The position numbers and the translations under genes were made by a program. The notes below the pieces were generated by a model, which saw only the letters and a list, made by a program, of their open reading frames with translations, had not been told where the DNA came from and searched no databases. A DNA stretch of 64,000 nucleotides from the NCBI RefSeq assembly GCF_900099975.1, contig NZ_FNEI01000016.1, positions 29,435-93,434 of the forward strand. Direction: 5' to 3'. The stretch is from Arthrobacter cupressi. Its GTDB lineage: Bacteria > Actinomycetota > Actinomycetes > Actinomycetales > Micrococcaceae. This document shows, one piece after another, positions 1 through 9,061 of the stretch. Each line of letters starts with the position of its first letter. The first letter of the stretch is position 1.

Positions 1-91
1 GGGCTTGGCAGGGCCGGGGGGTGATCGCATCCGCCACCTGCCGCGACACGCCCGGCGCGCCGCGACACGCGGGGAGCGAAATGTGATTAAC

Positions 92-167
92 CCATCCACA
101 GGGTGTGGATGGAACGGTCGCTTTTGGCGGATTTCCGGCCATTTTCAGCACCCCTGCCTGTGGACTA
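92..167. promoter_or_regulatory. DnaA-box-like cluster upstream of nrdHIEF
   Basis: Three sequences resembling the DnaA box (consensus TTRTCCACA) lie within 76 bases. CCATCCACA at 92-100 and its exact inverted copy at 104-112 form a 9-base hairpin with a GGG loop. TAGTCCACA is read on the minus strand at 159-167. The last differs from TTGTCCACA at one position, the first two at two positions. DnaA is known to regulate ribonucleotide reductase genes in some bacteria. A role here is inferred from position only, and the inverted pair could instead be a simple hairpin. Confidence 0.3.
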
Positions 168-182
168 CCGGTGAGTTAAATG

Positions 183-240
183 ACATACTTGTAATACATC
201 ATCTTGGGGTCCGCGCCAGCCGCTTGCACTACATGTAGTA
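183..240 (+). promoter_or_regulatory. NrdR-box-like pair
   Basis: ACTACATGTAGT at 228-239 is a perfect 12-base palindrome resembling the core of the NrdR box. A weaker TAC-TT-GTA dyad is centred 44 bases upstream (186-193), roughly four helical turns away. NrdR is the usual repressor of ribonucleotide reductase operons and binds paired boxes, so the position ahead of nrdH fits. The second box is degenerate and NrdR itself is not in the window. Confidence 0.5.
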
Positions 241-403
241 TCGATTTACGGATTGGGCGGGAAACCTGCGCAAGACGGACCTAAGACAAAACAGAGCATT
301 GGCTGCCATTGCAGCAAGTGGGCCGGCATCGGATTCAGTTAGTGACCGACACGGGCCTGCCGCATACGAAGAGCATCAGACTTCAACTGAGGGGACAGGG
401 ATC

Positions 404-646
404 ATGACCGTCACGGTTTACACGAAGCCGGCCTGTGTTCAGTGCAACGCGACCTACCGGGCGCTGGACAAGAAGGGCATCGCCTACCAGAGCGTTGACA
501 TCTCCCAGGATGCCGAGGCCCTCGAGCGGCTGAAGGCCCTTGGCTACATGCAGGCCCCCGTTGTGGTGACCGAGCAGGACCACTGGTCGGGTTTCCGTCC
601 TGACAAGATCGAAGAACTGGCCGTCGCGGCCGCTTCGGTGGCCTAG
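404..646 (+). CDS. nrdH: Glutaredoxin-like protein NrdH
   Basis: NrdH is the small glutaredoxin-like dithiol electron donor for class Ib ribonucleotide reductase, itself reduced by thioredoxin reductase. The 80-residue product begins MTVTVYTKPAC and has the CVQC redox pair in the glutaredoxin fold. It also carries the C-terminal WSGFRPDKI segment typical of NrdH. An open frame extends upstream to 299, but the ATG at 404 is preceded by a GAGGGGACAGGG ribosome site and matches the usual family start. It is the first gene of nrdHIEF. The product is cytoplasmic. Confidence 0.95.
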   Translation: MTVTVYTKPACVQCNATYRALDKKGIAYQSVDISQDAEALERLKALGYMQAPVVVTEQDHWSGFRPDKIEELAVAAASVA

Positions 647-707
647 TTACCGCGACCGGTTCCTGGTATCGGCCGCCACCATGAACTGACAAAGATGAGG
701 TGACCCC

Positions 708-1178
708 ATGGCAGCGCTGGCAACAGCACCTGCACGTACCGACGGCGGAGCCGTCAGCACGAGGAGTCACCTCATCTATTTTTCCTCCACATCGGAGAAC
801 ACCCGGCGCTTTGTCCAGAAACTGGGCAGGGACGCGGCCAGGATCCCCCTGTACGCCAAGGACGCTCCGCTGCTTGCGCTGGAACCCTATGTGCTGGTGG
901 TACCTACGTATGGCGGTACCAACGGGGAAGGCTCGGTGCCCAAGCAGGTCATCAGGTTCCTGAACAACCCGCAGAACAGGGCCCTGATCCGCGGCGTCAT
1001 CGGAGCCGGGAACACGAACTTCGCGGACAACTACTGCGCTGCCGGCGACATCATCGCCGCAAAATGCAAGGTTCCGCACCTCTATAAATTCGAACTCATG
1101 GGAACCCCGGAAGACGTTGACCGGGTGAGCCAAGGATTGGACAAGTTTTGGACACTACTGTCGCAGAAACAGAAGTAA
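708..1178 (+). CDS. nrdI: Flavodoxin-like NrdI protein
   Basis: NrdI is a flavodoxin-like FMN protein that supplies the oxidant used to assemble the dimanganese-tyrosyl radical cofactor of NrdF. The 156-residue product shows the FMN phosphate loop [12 protein letters not shown] (about residues 24-35), the [14 protein letters not shown] loop and the [10 protein letters not shown] region. A 20-residue N-terminal extension precedes the fold. The start at 708 follows a GATGAGGTGA ribosome site. The last 31 bases overlap nrdE, so the two are probably translationally coupled. Confidence 0.95.
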   Translation: MAALATAPARTDGGAVSTRSHLIYFSSTSENTRRFVQKLGRDAARIPLYAKDAPLLALEPYVLVVPTYGGTNGEGSVPKQVIRFLNNPQNRALIRGVIGAGNTNFADNYCAAGDIIAAKCKVPHLYKFELMGTPEDVDRVSQGLDKFWTLLSQKQK

Positions 1179-3334
1179 CGCCGTCCGTGGAAACCGGCCA
1201 GGACAAGAAGCCGCTTCCCCAGGCCTACAAGGGCCTGGGCTATCACGAGCTCAACGCGATGCTGAACCTCTACGGCGCGGACGGCAGGATCCAGTTCGAA
1301 GCCGACCGCGAGGCTGCCCACCAGTACTTCCTGCAGCACGTCAACAACAACACCGTGTTCTTCCACGACCTGGAAGAGAAGCTCGACTACCTGGTGAAGA
1401 ACCAGTACTACGAGCGCGAGACCCTCGACCAGTACACGATGAACTTCATCCGTGAGCTGTTCAACCGCGCCTACAAGAAGAAGTTCCGCTTCGAGACCTT
1501 CCTGGGCGCCTTCAAGTTCTACACCTCCTACACGCTGAAGACCTTCGACGGCAAGCGCTTCCTGGAGCGCTACGAAGACCGCGTCTGCATGGTGGCCCTG
1601 CACCTGGGCCGCGGCAACGAAGAGCTCGCCACCCGCCTGGTGGACGAGATCATCGACGGCCGCTTCCAGCCGGCCACCCCCACCTTCCTCAACGCCGGCA
1701 AGGCCCAGCGCGGCGAGCTGGTCTCCTGCTTCCTGCTGCGCATCGAGGACAACATGGAGTCGATCGCCCGCGGCATCAACTCCGCCCTGCAGCTCTCCAA
1801 GCGCGGCGGCGGCGTGGCGCTGTCCCTGACCAACATCCGCGAGCACGGCGCGCCGATCAAGCAGATCGAGAACCAGTCCTCCGGCGTCATCCCGGTCATG
1901 AAGCTCCTCGAAGACAGCTTCTCCTACGCCAACCAGCTCGGTGCCCGCCAGGGTGCCGGTGCCGTGTACCTGCACGCCCACCACCCGGACATCTACCGCT
2001 TCCTGGACACCAAGCGCGAGAACGCGGACGAAAAGATCCGCATCAAGACCCTCTCGCTGGGCGTCGTGATCCCGGACATCACCTTCGAACTGGCCAAGAA
2101 GAACGAGGACATGTACCTGTTCTCGCCGTACGACGTCGAACGCGTCTACGGCGTGCCGTTCTCCGACGTCTCGGTCACCGAGAAGTACTACGAGATGGTG
2201 GACGACTCCCGGATCAAGAAGACCAAGATCAACGCCCGCGAGTTCTTCCAGACCCTTGCGGAGATCCAGTTCGAATCCGGCTACCCGTACATCATGTTCG
2301 AGGACACTGTGAACCGGGCCAACCCGATCGCCGGCAAGATCACCATGAGCAACCTGTGCTCGGAGATCCTGCAGGTGTCCACGCCGTCCATCTACGGCGA
2401 GGACCTCAGCTACGAGACCGTGGGCAAGGACATCTCCTGCAACCTGGGCTCGATGAACATCGCCAAGACCATGGACTCCCCGGACTTCGGCGCCTCGATC
2501 GAGACATCCATCCGTGCCCTGTCCGCGGTGTCGGACATGTCCTACATCAACTCGGTGCCGTCCATCGCCCAGGGCAACGCCCAGAGCCACGCGATCGGCC
2601 TCGGCCAGATGAACCTGCACGGCTACCTGGCCCGCGAGCGGGTCCACTACGGTTCCGAAGAGGGCCTGGACTTCACCAACATCTACTTCTACACGGTGCT
2701 GTTCCACGCCCTGCGCGCGTCCAACAAGCTCGCCATCGAAACGGGGGAGAAGTTCGGCGGTTTCGAGGACTCCAAGTACGCCAGCGGCGAGTTCTTCGAC
2801 AAGTACACCGAGCAGGAATGGGCTCCGGAAACCGAGCGCGTCCGCGAGCTCTTCGCCGGCCACCACATCCCCACCCAGGATGACTGGCGCGAGCTGAAGG
2901 CCTCCGTCATGGAGCACGGCATCTACAACCAGAACCTGCAGGCCGTGCCGCCCACCGGTTCCATCAGCTACATCAACAACTCCACCTCGTCGATCCACCC
3001 GGTGGCCGCCAAGATCGAAATCCGCAAGGAAGGCAAGATCGGCCGCGTCTACTACCCGGCGCCGTACCTCACCAACGACAACCTGGACTACTACCAGGAC
3101 GCGTACGAGATCGGCTACGAGAAGATCATCGACACCTACGCCGCCGCCACGCAGCACGTGGACCAGGGCCTGTCCCTGACGCTGTTCTTCAAGGACACCG
3201 CCACCACGCGTGACATCAACAAGGCGCAGATCTACGCCTGGCGCAAGGGCATCAAGACGCTCTATTACATCCGCCTCCGCCAGCTCGCGCTGGAAGGGAC
3301 CGAGGTTGAGGGTTGCGTTTCGTGCATGCTCTGA
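1148..3334 (+). CDS. nrdE: Class Ib ribonucleoside-diphosphate reductase, alpha subunit
   Basis: NrdE is the catalytic subunit that reduces ribonucleoside diphosphates to deoxyribonucleotides, using the radical passed from NrdF and electrons from NrdH. At 728 residues it has normal family length. Visible landmarks are [10 protein letters not shown] and NLCSEIL (cysteine regions of the active site), CNLGSMN, the PPTGSIS loop and the C-terminal CVSCML pair that exchanges disulfides with NrdH. The chosen start is TTG at 1148, inside the end of nrdI, with an AAGGA ribosome site 11 bases upstream. No ATG gives a full N-terminus. Confidence 0.96.
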   Translation: MDTTVAETEVTPSVETGQDKKPLPQAYKGLGYHELNAMLNLYGADGRIQFEADREAAHQYFLQHVNNNTVFFHDLEEKLDYLVKNQYYERETLDQYTMNFIRELFNRAYKKKFRFETFLGAFKFYTSYTLKTFDGKRFLERYEDRVCMVALHLGRGNEELATRLVDEIIDGRFQPATPTFLNAGKAQRGELVSCFLLRIEDNMESIARGINSALQLSKRGGGVALSLTNIREHGAPIKQIENQSSGVIPVMKLLEDSFSYANQLGARQGAGAVYLHAHHPDIYRFLDTKRENADEKIRIKTLSLGVVIPDITFELAKKNEDMYLFSPYDVERVYGVPFSDVSVTEKYYEMVDDSRIKKTKINAREFFQTLAEIQFESGYPYIMFEDTVNRANPIAGKITMSNLCSEILQVSTPSIYGEDLSYETVGKDISCNLGSMNIAKTMDSPDFGASIETSIRALSAVSDMSYINSVPSIAQGNAQSHAIGLGQMNLHGYLARERVHYGSEEGLDFTNIYFYTVLFHALRASNKLAIETGEKFGGFEDSKYASGEFFDKYTEQEWAPETERVRELFAGHHIPTQDDWRELKASVMEHGIYNQNLQAVPPTGSISYINNSTSSIHPVAAKIEIRKEGKIGRVYYPAPYLTNDNLDYYQDAYEIGYEKIIDTYAAATQHVDQGLSLTLFFKDTATTRDINKAQIYAWRKGIKTLYYIRLRQLALEGTEVEGCVSCML

Positions 3335-3366
3335 CCCTCCCGCAAGCGGGGAACCAAAACTGAAGA

Positions 3367-3398
3367 GTACGACGCCGGGTGAGCGCCCGGCGTCGTAC
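3367..3398 (+). terminator. Strong hairpin between nrdE and nrdF
   Basis: A perfect 13-base-pair stem (3367-3379 with 3386-3398) closes a 6-base loop 32 bases after the nrdE stop. No uridine tract follows, so it may be a partial terminator, an RNA-processing site or a 3'-end stabiliser that sets the alpha-to-beta subunit ratio rather than a full stop. Confidence 0.55.
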
Positions 3399-3425
3399 GC
3401 TTACCTTAAAGAACACATACGTTAA

Positions 3426-4409
<984 letters not shown>

Positions 4410-4465
4410 GCTCCTCACTTGAGTCAGCCGAAGTGCTGGCGAATGCTTGACGATAACTAAATCGG

Positions 4466-4496
4466 TGTGGCTGGCTGCCCTTGGCAGCCGGCCACA
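4466..4496 (+). terminator. Terminator of nrdHIEF
   Basis: A 14-base-pair stem (4466-4479 with 4483-4496, one G-U pair) with a CTT loop lies 57 bases after nrdF. The downstream uridine tract is weak, as is common in high-GC Gram-positives. Confidence 0.6.
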
Positions 4497-4602
4497 TTGC
4501 GTTCCGGCAGTCGTGGCCATGCGGCCCTGTCCGGTGGTGTGCTTCCCCAGAGCCCGGAAAACAGCCGGTGGTCTTAAAGAAACCAAGCGGTGACATTCTC
4601 GC

Positions 4603-4649
4603 GCACATTCTTGACCCGGCAATGTGCATCATGTCAGGCTCGAGACATG
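4603..4649 (+). promoter_or_regulatory. Two inverted repeats at the GntR gene start, candidate autoregulatory operators
   Basis: GCACATT (4603-4609) pairs with AATGTGC (4621-4627). CATGTC (4630-4635) pairs with GACATG (4644-4649), which includes the start codon of the regulator. GntR/FadR proteins bind short dyads near their own promoters, so autoregulation is likely. The exact operator is inferred. Confidence 0.4.
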
Positions 4650-5363
4650 AGCAACCTGTTGGACAGCTGGACAGCCGATCAGGGGCCGCTGGTGCGGGTG
4701 GGAGCCGCAGAAGGGGTCCTTGCGGCCCTGCGTTCGGCCATCGAGAGCGGGAAGCTCCCGGTGGGAACGAAGCTTGAATCCGAGGCCATGCTGGCGCAGC
4801 GGTTCGGGGTGTCCCGGACGATGGTCCGGGAGGCTCTCCGGTCATTGGCGTCGCTTGGCCTGACGGCGACTCAGACCGGCAAGGGAACGTTCGTGGTCGC
4901 CGACCAAGCGGAGCAGGACCTTCGGCTCGGCAGGTATTCGGCGCGTCAGTTGATGGAGGCGAGGCCGCACATTGAGATTCCGGCTGCCGGCCTGGCCGCG
5001 CAGCGCCGGAGTTCCGAGGACCTCGAAGGCCTCCGGGAGATCCTGGACGCCATGGACGCCGAGGAGGAGCTCTCCCAATGGGTGGTGCTGAATTCGGAGT
5101 TCCATGCCCGGATCGCCAGGGCCAGCGGGAACGGCGTGTTCGCCACCATGCAGGCAGACATCGAAGACGCGATGTCCAAGCAGTCCAACACCCTGAACCA
5201 GGTCCTTGACCGCAGGAAGGAATCAGGGGCCGAGCACCACGCCATTTTCGAAGCGATTGAGCGCGGTTCCGCGGACGAGGCAACTCTGGCCATGATGCTG
5301 CACCTGCAGGGAGTCGAAATCGCCGTCGAGACCGTTACCGGTAAGGACACTCAGGACCTTTAG
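4647..5363 (+). CDS. FadR-subfamily GntR transcriptional regulator
   Basis: A 238-residue DNA-binding regulator with an N-terminal GntR winged helix (about residues 15-80; VLAALRSAIESGKLPVGTKL, then FGVSRTMVREALRSLASLGL). It also has a C-terminal FCD ligand domain (about 95-225; FHARIARASGN and EHHAIFEAIERGSADEA carry the usual metal-binding histidines). Such proteins usually respond to organic acids or sugar acids and repress a neighbouring catabolic operon, but no catabolic gene lies beside it. The ATG at 4647 is preferred over the longer frame from 4590 because it begins just before the HTH domain. The ribosome site is weak, so a short or leaderless message is possible. Confidence 0.85.
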   Translation: MSNLLDSWTADQGPLVRVGAAEGVLAALRSAIESGKLPVGTKLESEAMLAQRFGVSRTMVREALRSLASLGLTATQTGKGTFVVADQAEQDLRLGRYSARQLMEARPHIEIPAAGLAAQRRSSEDLEGLREILDAMDAEEELSQWVVLNSEFHARIARASGNGVFATMQADIEDAMSKQSNTLNQVLDRRKESGAEHHAIFEAIERGSADEATLAMMLHLQGVEIAVETVTGKDTQDL

Positions 5364-5505
5364 CACGCTTCGTGCCAGCGCCACCCGCACCGCCTGAATT
5401 TCCCGGAACTGAAACGCACAGTCCCGGGGGCAATTCGCCATGCCCGAAACCGCGAACAGGCACAATGACGTGCTGTTTGCGGCAGAAACCAAGGAGTAGG
5501 AAACC

Positions 5506-5991
5506 GTGACCCAAGCAACCATCCAGGAGCCGGAACCACAAACCGCCCGCCCGGTCCCCGCAGCGAAGACCAGGCACACCCGGCTGCACGCCCAGATCAT
5601 CAGCTATCTTGCCCGCCACGGGGCCAGCAGGCTCTCGCATATCCTCACCGAGGTCGACGTCTGCCGGGAGACCCTCCTTGTGCACTTGGCTCTTCTCGAG
5701 GAATCGGGAATCATCCAGTGCGACCGTCCCAAAGGCGCCCGACGCCGTTCCACTCCGTTCTATTCGCTCCGCCGGCCCGCGTCCCGCCACAGTCTCCGGA
5801 AAGACCCCCAGATGAACCTCACAGCACGCATCAAGGAAGCCTCCGACGGGAAAATCGCCGTGACCGTGGACGAGATGCCGGAAATGCTGGTCCATTCGCG
5901 CACCTTCGAAGGCATCCCGGCCGCCGTCGTGACGGCTGCCCGGGCGCGTCACGAAGCGGAGGACGGCTTCACTGTGCAGGTCGTGATCTAG
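5506..5991 (+). CDS. Winged-helix protein with C-terminal HicB-like domain
   Basis: I do not recognise this as a named family. The 161-residue product has an HTH-like first half (about residues 25-85; HAQIISYLARHGASRLSHIL, then RETLLVHLALLEESGII). A short linker leads to a second half (103-161; MNLTARIKEASDGKIAVTVDE) that looks like the small beta-alpha HicB/partial-RNase-H fold of antitoxins. The GTG start at 5506 follows AAGGAGTAGG. An internal ATG at 5812, preceded by GGAAAG, could make the C-terminal domain alone. No toxin-like partner is adjacent. Function is inferred as DNA binding only. Confidence 0.6.
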   Translation: MTQATIQEPEPQTARPVPAAKTRHTRLHAQIISYLARHGASRLSHILTEVDVCRETLLVHLALLEESGIIQCDRPKGARRRSTPFYSLRRPASRHSLRKDPQMNLTARIKEASDGKIAVTVDEMPEMLVHSRTFEGIPAAVVTAARARHEAEDGFTVQVVI

Positions 5992-6128
5992 GTCCGCCAC
6001 CCGGCGGGTGAGGTGCAAGGCGGGGCGGGGGTTATGCCGTGAGTGTCTGCGGCCTAGACTGAAGCACGAGACCAATGTCTCCGGGACAGGCCTGAGTAAG
6101 CCAAGTAGCTGACGGAAGGAACTGAACC

Positions 6129-6395
6129 ATGCCAGGGAAAAAGACCCCGAGCCTGAAAGACCCAGAGCTCTACGAGGAGCTGCGCGACGAGGGCGCCTCA
6201 AAGGAGAAGGCAGCCCGCATCTCGAACGCCGCCGCCAAAGAAGGCCGGAAAAAGGTAGGCAGCCGCGGCGGCAACGCCACCGACTATGAGGACCGCACTG
6301 TCCCGGAGCTGAAGGCCCGGGCCAAGGAACTGGGCCTGAAGGGCTACTCCTCCAAGACCAAAGCCCAACTCATCGACGCAATTCGCAACCATTAG
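6129..6395 (+). CDS. Rho-N/SAP-like domain small stress protein
   Basis: An 88-residue lysine-rich protein. The first half ([20 protein letters not shown]) is a charged helical stretch common in short actinobacterial stress proteins. The second half ([31 protein letters not shown], about residues 56-87) is a clear Rho N-terminal/SAP-like nucleic-acid-binding helix pair. The ATG at 6129 follows GACGGAAGGAACTG. A role in DNA or RNA binding under stress is inferred from the motif and from the neighbouring stress-type genes. Confidence 0.75.
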   Translation: MPGKKTPSLKDPELYEELRDEGASKEKAARISNAAAKEGRKKVGSRGGNATDYEDRTVPELKARAKELGLKGYSSKTKAQLIDAIRNH

Positions 6396-6439
6396 CCGTA
6401 CGCCCCTGAGCCACCAGCCAGGGCTAGCGGAACAGTCCC

Positions 6440-6462
6440 GGCCCGCGAAAGCCGCGGGCCGC
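6440..6462. terminator. Hairpin between the Rho-N gene and the GlsB-type gene
   Basis: A 9-base-pair G+C stem (6440-6448 with 6454-6462) around an AAAGC loop, without a T-tract. It may end transcription of the upstream gene. Confidence 0.4.
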
Positions 6463-6513
6463 CGTCGGACGGTCACAATCCGCCCGGCAAACCCCAAAGG
6501 AAGCGAGAACATC

Positions 6514-6780
6514 ATGGGATTCTTCGGATTCCTCCTGCTCGGCCTGATCGCCGGCGCGATCGCCAAACTGCTCATTCCCGGAAGGCAGGGCGGCGGCTGG
6601 TTCATCACCTTGATCCTGGGCGTGCTCGGGGCAATACTGGGTGGCTGGATCGGCGGGCTCATCTTCAACTCCGGGCTGCAGGAGTTCTTCTCACTGCAGA
6701 CCTGGCTGCTCGCGATCGGCGGCTCCGTGATCGTCCTATTGATCTACGGCCTGATCGTCGGGCGTAGAAGCCATGTCTGA
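6514..6780 (+). CDS. GlsB/YeaQ/YmgE family membrane protein
   Basis: An 88-residue protein with three hydrophobic helices. The signature GLIAGAIAKLLIPG (about residues 11-24) and glycine-rich GVLGAILGGWIGG segment define the transglycosylase-associated/GlsB family of small stress-induced inner-membrane proteins. Their molecular role is unknown. The start follows an AAAGGAAGCGAG ribosome site. Its stop overlaps the start of the next gene by eight bases, which suggests co-translation. Confidence 0.88.
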   Translation: MGFFGFLLLGLIAGAIAKLLIPGRQGGGWFITLILGVLGAILGGWIGGLIFNSGLQEFFSLQTWLLAIGGSVIVLLIYGLIVGRRSHV

Positions 6781-7027
6781 GGAAGCAACCACCGGAGACC
6801 GGCGGGATATCCCGCCGGAGGACGAGGAGCGGGGCCGCTACACCGAAGGCAACTACGGTGACGGCGGGGCGGTCGCAGCCGAAGACGGAGATGCCGCGCG
6901 GGATGAAAACGACTACACCGCTGCCGAGTACCCGGAGGACAGGGAAGAAAGCGCGCGGGAAAGCAATCCCGGCAACGAGCCGGTGGGGGAGGACCCCGAC
7001 CTCGCGCCCCGGGCTCCAGACGAATAA
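6773..7027 (+). CDS. Small acidic disordered protein
   Basis: The 84-residue product is almost entirely hydrophilic and rich in Asp, Glu, Gly and Asn, with no predicted domain, so it is probably disordered. It starts inside the end of the GlsB-like gene (ATG at 6773), which supports it as a real coupled gene rather than a chance frame. No function is proposed. Acidic disordered proteins of this kind are often seen beside stress membrane proteins in related genomes. Confidence 0.6.
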   Translation: MSEEATTGDRRDIPPEDEERGRYTEGNYGDGGAVAAEDGDAARDENDYTAAEYPEDREESARESNPGNEPVGEDPDLAPRAPDE

Positions 7028-7066
7028 CCCGGGCGAAGGTACGAGTAAGGAGTACGGGTAGGATGG

Positions 7067-7429
7067 TCAGCGCTGCGGCGCCTGTCCCGGTCCTGCACCC
7101 TGCAGGCCGGGATGGTAGGCGGTGAACCCTTCACGCAGCCTGACCGTCTCCGGCCCCATGATTTCGATGTCCTCCCACAGGACAAGGAATGATCCCCGGT
7201 GCCACCACTTCAGTATCTGGGCGATCGGCCACGGCCGGGTGACATCGTTGCGCTCATAGCCCATGAATGACCCGGCGGAATGCGGGCTGACGATCAGCCC
7301 TTGGAGGCGCGCCCCGGCCAGCAACTGTCCGGGCGGTTGGTCCAGTACGAAGCGGGCGTCCGCCACGCGGCCCAGGAGATCCCCCTCGGAGTTCAGCACA
7401 CGTGAGCCGAGGACGTCAGTCAGGATCAT
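7067..7429 (-). CDS. PRC-barrel-like protein, last gene of the transporter cassette
   Basis: A 120-residue protein whose N-terminal part (DVLGSRVLNSEGDLLGRVADARFVL) is a recognisable PRC-barrel strand pattern. The ATG at 7429 lies 14 bases inside the preceding gene (7416-7835). A longer open frame to 7609 is rejected because that region codes in the other frame for the upstream gene. PRC-barrels are small beta domains that bind partner proteins or ligands, for example in ribosome maturation factors and transporter regulatory regions. A regulatory role toward the transporter is inferred from the cassette. Confidence 0.75.
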   Translation of the reverse strand: MILTDVLGSRVLNSEGDLLGRVADARFVLDQPPGQLLAGARLQGLIVSPHSAGSFMGYERNDVTRPWPIAQILKWWHRGSFLVLWEDIEIMGPETVRLREGFTAYHPGLQGAGPGQAPQR

Positions 7430-7835
7430 GCTTCCCCCCAGGTATCCGCCGGATGATCTTGTCCCGGACCCAGCGCTCCACCCAACTCGCGGAAAGGCTT
7501 TCACTGCGCACGCCCAGCCGGACGGTGACATCGACCGCGGACACGTCGTGCCACGGCAGGCGGATGAGACGGCTCGACGGCGGCCGCCCGCCGAAAATCC
7601 GCGTGCCAAGGACCGGTCCCGTCAGGAGGGCCGAGATCACCGGCGCCCTGGCGCCGAGGGAAATCGGGAGATCCGCCTCGACGCCCTCCAGTTCGATGTC
7701 GTCGACGGTGGTGACGGGAAGTCCGTCGACGTCGATCACCTGCCGGTCCAGCAGATGGAGCTGGGCGTCGAGCACCGGGCCGCCAACTGAGGGCGGAGAC
7801 TTCAATGAAGTGGGCGTATTCCGCGGTCTGTTCAT
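7416..7835 (-). CDS. PRC-barrel-like protein coupled to the NRAMP-type transporter
   Basis: The 139-residue product contains LLDRQVIDVDGLPVTTVDDIEL (residues about 28-49), the typical opening strands of a PRC-barrel. A second part (SAVDVTVRLGVRSESLSASW, about 100-119) sits near the basic C-terminus. The start (ATG at 7835) overlaps the transporter stop as ATGA. The gene overlaps the next PRC gene by 14 bases. In some bacteria PRC or CBS modules are fused to the ends of magnesium or NRAMP transporters; here they look like separate coupled subunits. The function is inferred, not shown. Confidence 0.7.
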   Translation of the reverse strand: MNRPRNTPTSLKSPPSVGGPVLDAQLHLLDRQVIDVDGLPVTTVDDIELEGVEADLPISLGARAPVISALLTGPVLGTRIFGGRPPSSRLIRLPWHDVSAVDVTVRLGVRSESLSASWVERWVRDKIIRRIPGGKHDPD

Positions 7836-9061
7836 GCGCCGGCTCCGGTAATGATCAGGAGGGGAATCGCGGCCAGGGAAGCTACAAGGATGATCACCAG
7901 GTAGACGTTGGCAGCCAGGTTGACGGCGCGGCTGTTGACGTGTTTGCCCATGTATTGCGGGTCGTTGGCAACGATGAGGATCGGTAGATAGGTGAGGGGC
8001 AGGGCCACGGCCGAGAAGACCACCGAATACTCGGTGATGAGAATTGGGTCCGCGCCCGTGGCCAGCACCCCTATCGCCACCACCAGGCAGATGATCATCG
8101 ACAGGTGGAAGCGGGCTGCACGTACGGGACGGCGGAACTTCCCCCACGACCAGCCGAAGAACTGGGCCAGCGTGTAGCCGCTGGACAGGGTGGTTTCGAG
8201 GGCGGCGCCGAAGGTCGCGGCCAGGATGCCGATCAGCGCGAGAGCCAGGGCGAGTTTTCCGCCTGCCTCAGCCACCGGCAGGACGATCTGCGACAACGAC
8301 GTCACCTCGATGCCCGCCGGCAGCAGGACGACGGCGGCGCACCCGGCGATGGCCACGGAGAGGAGGCCGCCAAGGGGGAACCCGGCCAGCACATTGATGC
8401 GCGACTGGACCAGGTCCTTGACCTTCCACCCTTCCTCGACGGCGCCGGAGGAGAAGAAGAACACTTCGTACGGCGTCATGGCTGCGCCGAACAAGGCGAT
8501 CGCGTAGAACCAGTACACCGCAGCGCTCTCGGTCTGGGGGACGGCGGGGGCCATGGCTTGTCCGGCAAGCTGGCCCCAGTCCGGCTGCAGCAGGAACAGC
8601 GCCACGCCGAACACCACCAAGCAGAGTCCCAGCAGGCCGGCAACGTTCTCCATGATCTTGAAGCGCACCCGCCAGATCACCAGCCACACCGCGAAGGCCC
8701 CCACGGGAATCCAAAGCAGGTGGTGGATGCTCGTGACCAGTTGCAGCGCCAGGGCGATGCCGCCGATTTCGGCCGTGACAGTCATCAGGTTGATGAAAAA
8801 GGAAGCGCCGAGGTTGGCCAGCCCGGCGCGTGGCCCGAGCCGCTCGCGGATAACCTCGAAGGTTGCCCTCCCCGATACGGCCGCCACCCTGCCGGACATG
8901 TTCGCGAATAGGCAGATGCCCACCACGCCAACGCCCACCACCCAGATGAGCGACAGGCCAAAACGGGAGCCGACGACGGCGTTGGTCACCAGATCGCCGA
9001 TATCGACGAACCCGCCGATCGCCGTCAGGATCCCGAGGGCGACGCCCAGGAGCCGTTTCAC
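7832..9061 (-). CDS. NRAMP-family metal transporter with altered metal site
   Basis: A 409-residue inner-membrane protein with about 11 hydrophobic helices of the NRAMP (LeuT-fold) pattern. Canonical members bind Mn or Fe through DPGN in helix 1 and AxxMPH in helix 6. Here helix 1 has DIGD (residues 20-23) and helix 6 has GAAMTPYE (192-199). By alignment Asn becomes Asp, the metal-binding Met becomes Thr and His becomes Tyr. Loss of the soft Met ligand suggests a hard cation such as Mg2+ rather than a transition metal. The GTG start overlaps the lipoprotein stop by four bases. Confidence 0.82.
   Translation of the reverse strand: MKRLLGVALGILTAIGGFVDIGDLVTNAVVGSRFGLSLIWVVGVGVVGICLFANMSGRVAAVSGRATFEVIRERLGPRAGLANLGASFFINLMTVTAEIGGIALALQLVTSIHHLLWIPVGAFAVWLVIWRVRFKIMENVAGLLGLCLVVFGVALFLLQPDWGQLAGQAMAPAVPQTESAAVYWFYAIALFGAAMTPYEVFFFSSGAVEEGWKVKDLVQSRINVLAGFPLGGLLSVAIAGCAAVVLLPAGIEVTSLSQIVLPVAEAGGKLALALALIGILAATFGAALETTLSSGYTLAQFFGWSWGKFRRPVRAARFHLSMIICLVVAIGVLATGADPILITEYSVVFSAVALPLTYLPILIVANDPQYMGKHVNSRAVNLAANVYLVIILVASLAAIPLLIITGAGA

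Larger units (their letters stand above)
1..403 (+). other. nrdHIEF upstream region and leader, no gene seen
   Basis: No credible gene lies here: the one open frame (5-238) has no family resemblance and no ribosome site. Besides the DnaA-like and NrdR-like sites it has about 160 bases of leader after the last palindrome, with one short GCTGC/GCAGC hairpin (302-315). I looked for a cobalamin riboswitch, which controls some actinobacterial reductases, and did not see its conserved B12 box. Confidence 0.5.

Noticed and set aside
92..167. Replication origin suggested by DnaA-like boxes
   Set aside because: No dnaA, dnaN or A+T-rich unwinding region is nearby, and only three imperfect boxes exist; gene regulation is a better reading.
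5..238. 77-residue frame at the window start
   Set aside because: No ribosome site or similarity; it overlaps the regulatory palindromes of nrdHIEF.
241..403. Cobalamin riboswitch ahead of nrdH
   Set aside because: The conserved B12 box is absent; class Ib reductase does not use cobalamin, and the leader has only a small hairpin.
1082..3157. A 691-residue open frame on the minus strand opposite nrdE
   Set aside because: It is rich in Val, Leu, Asp and Gly, lacks any recognisable domain, and lies exactly opposite a certain gene; long antisense frames are expected at this GC content.
4410..4646. Possible small RNA between nrdF and the GntR gene
   Set aside because: The only strong hairpin is best read as the nrd terminator, and no promoter of its own was visible.
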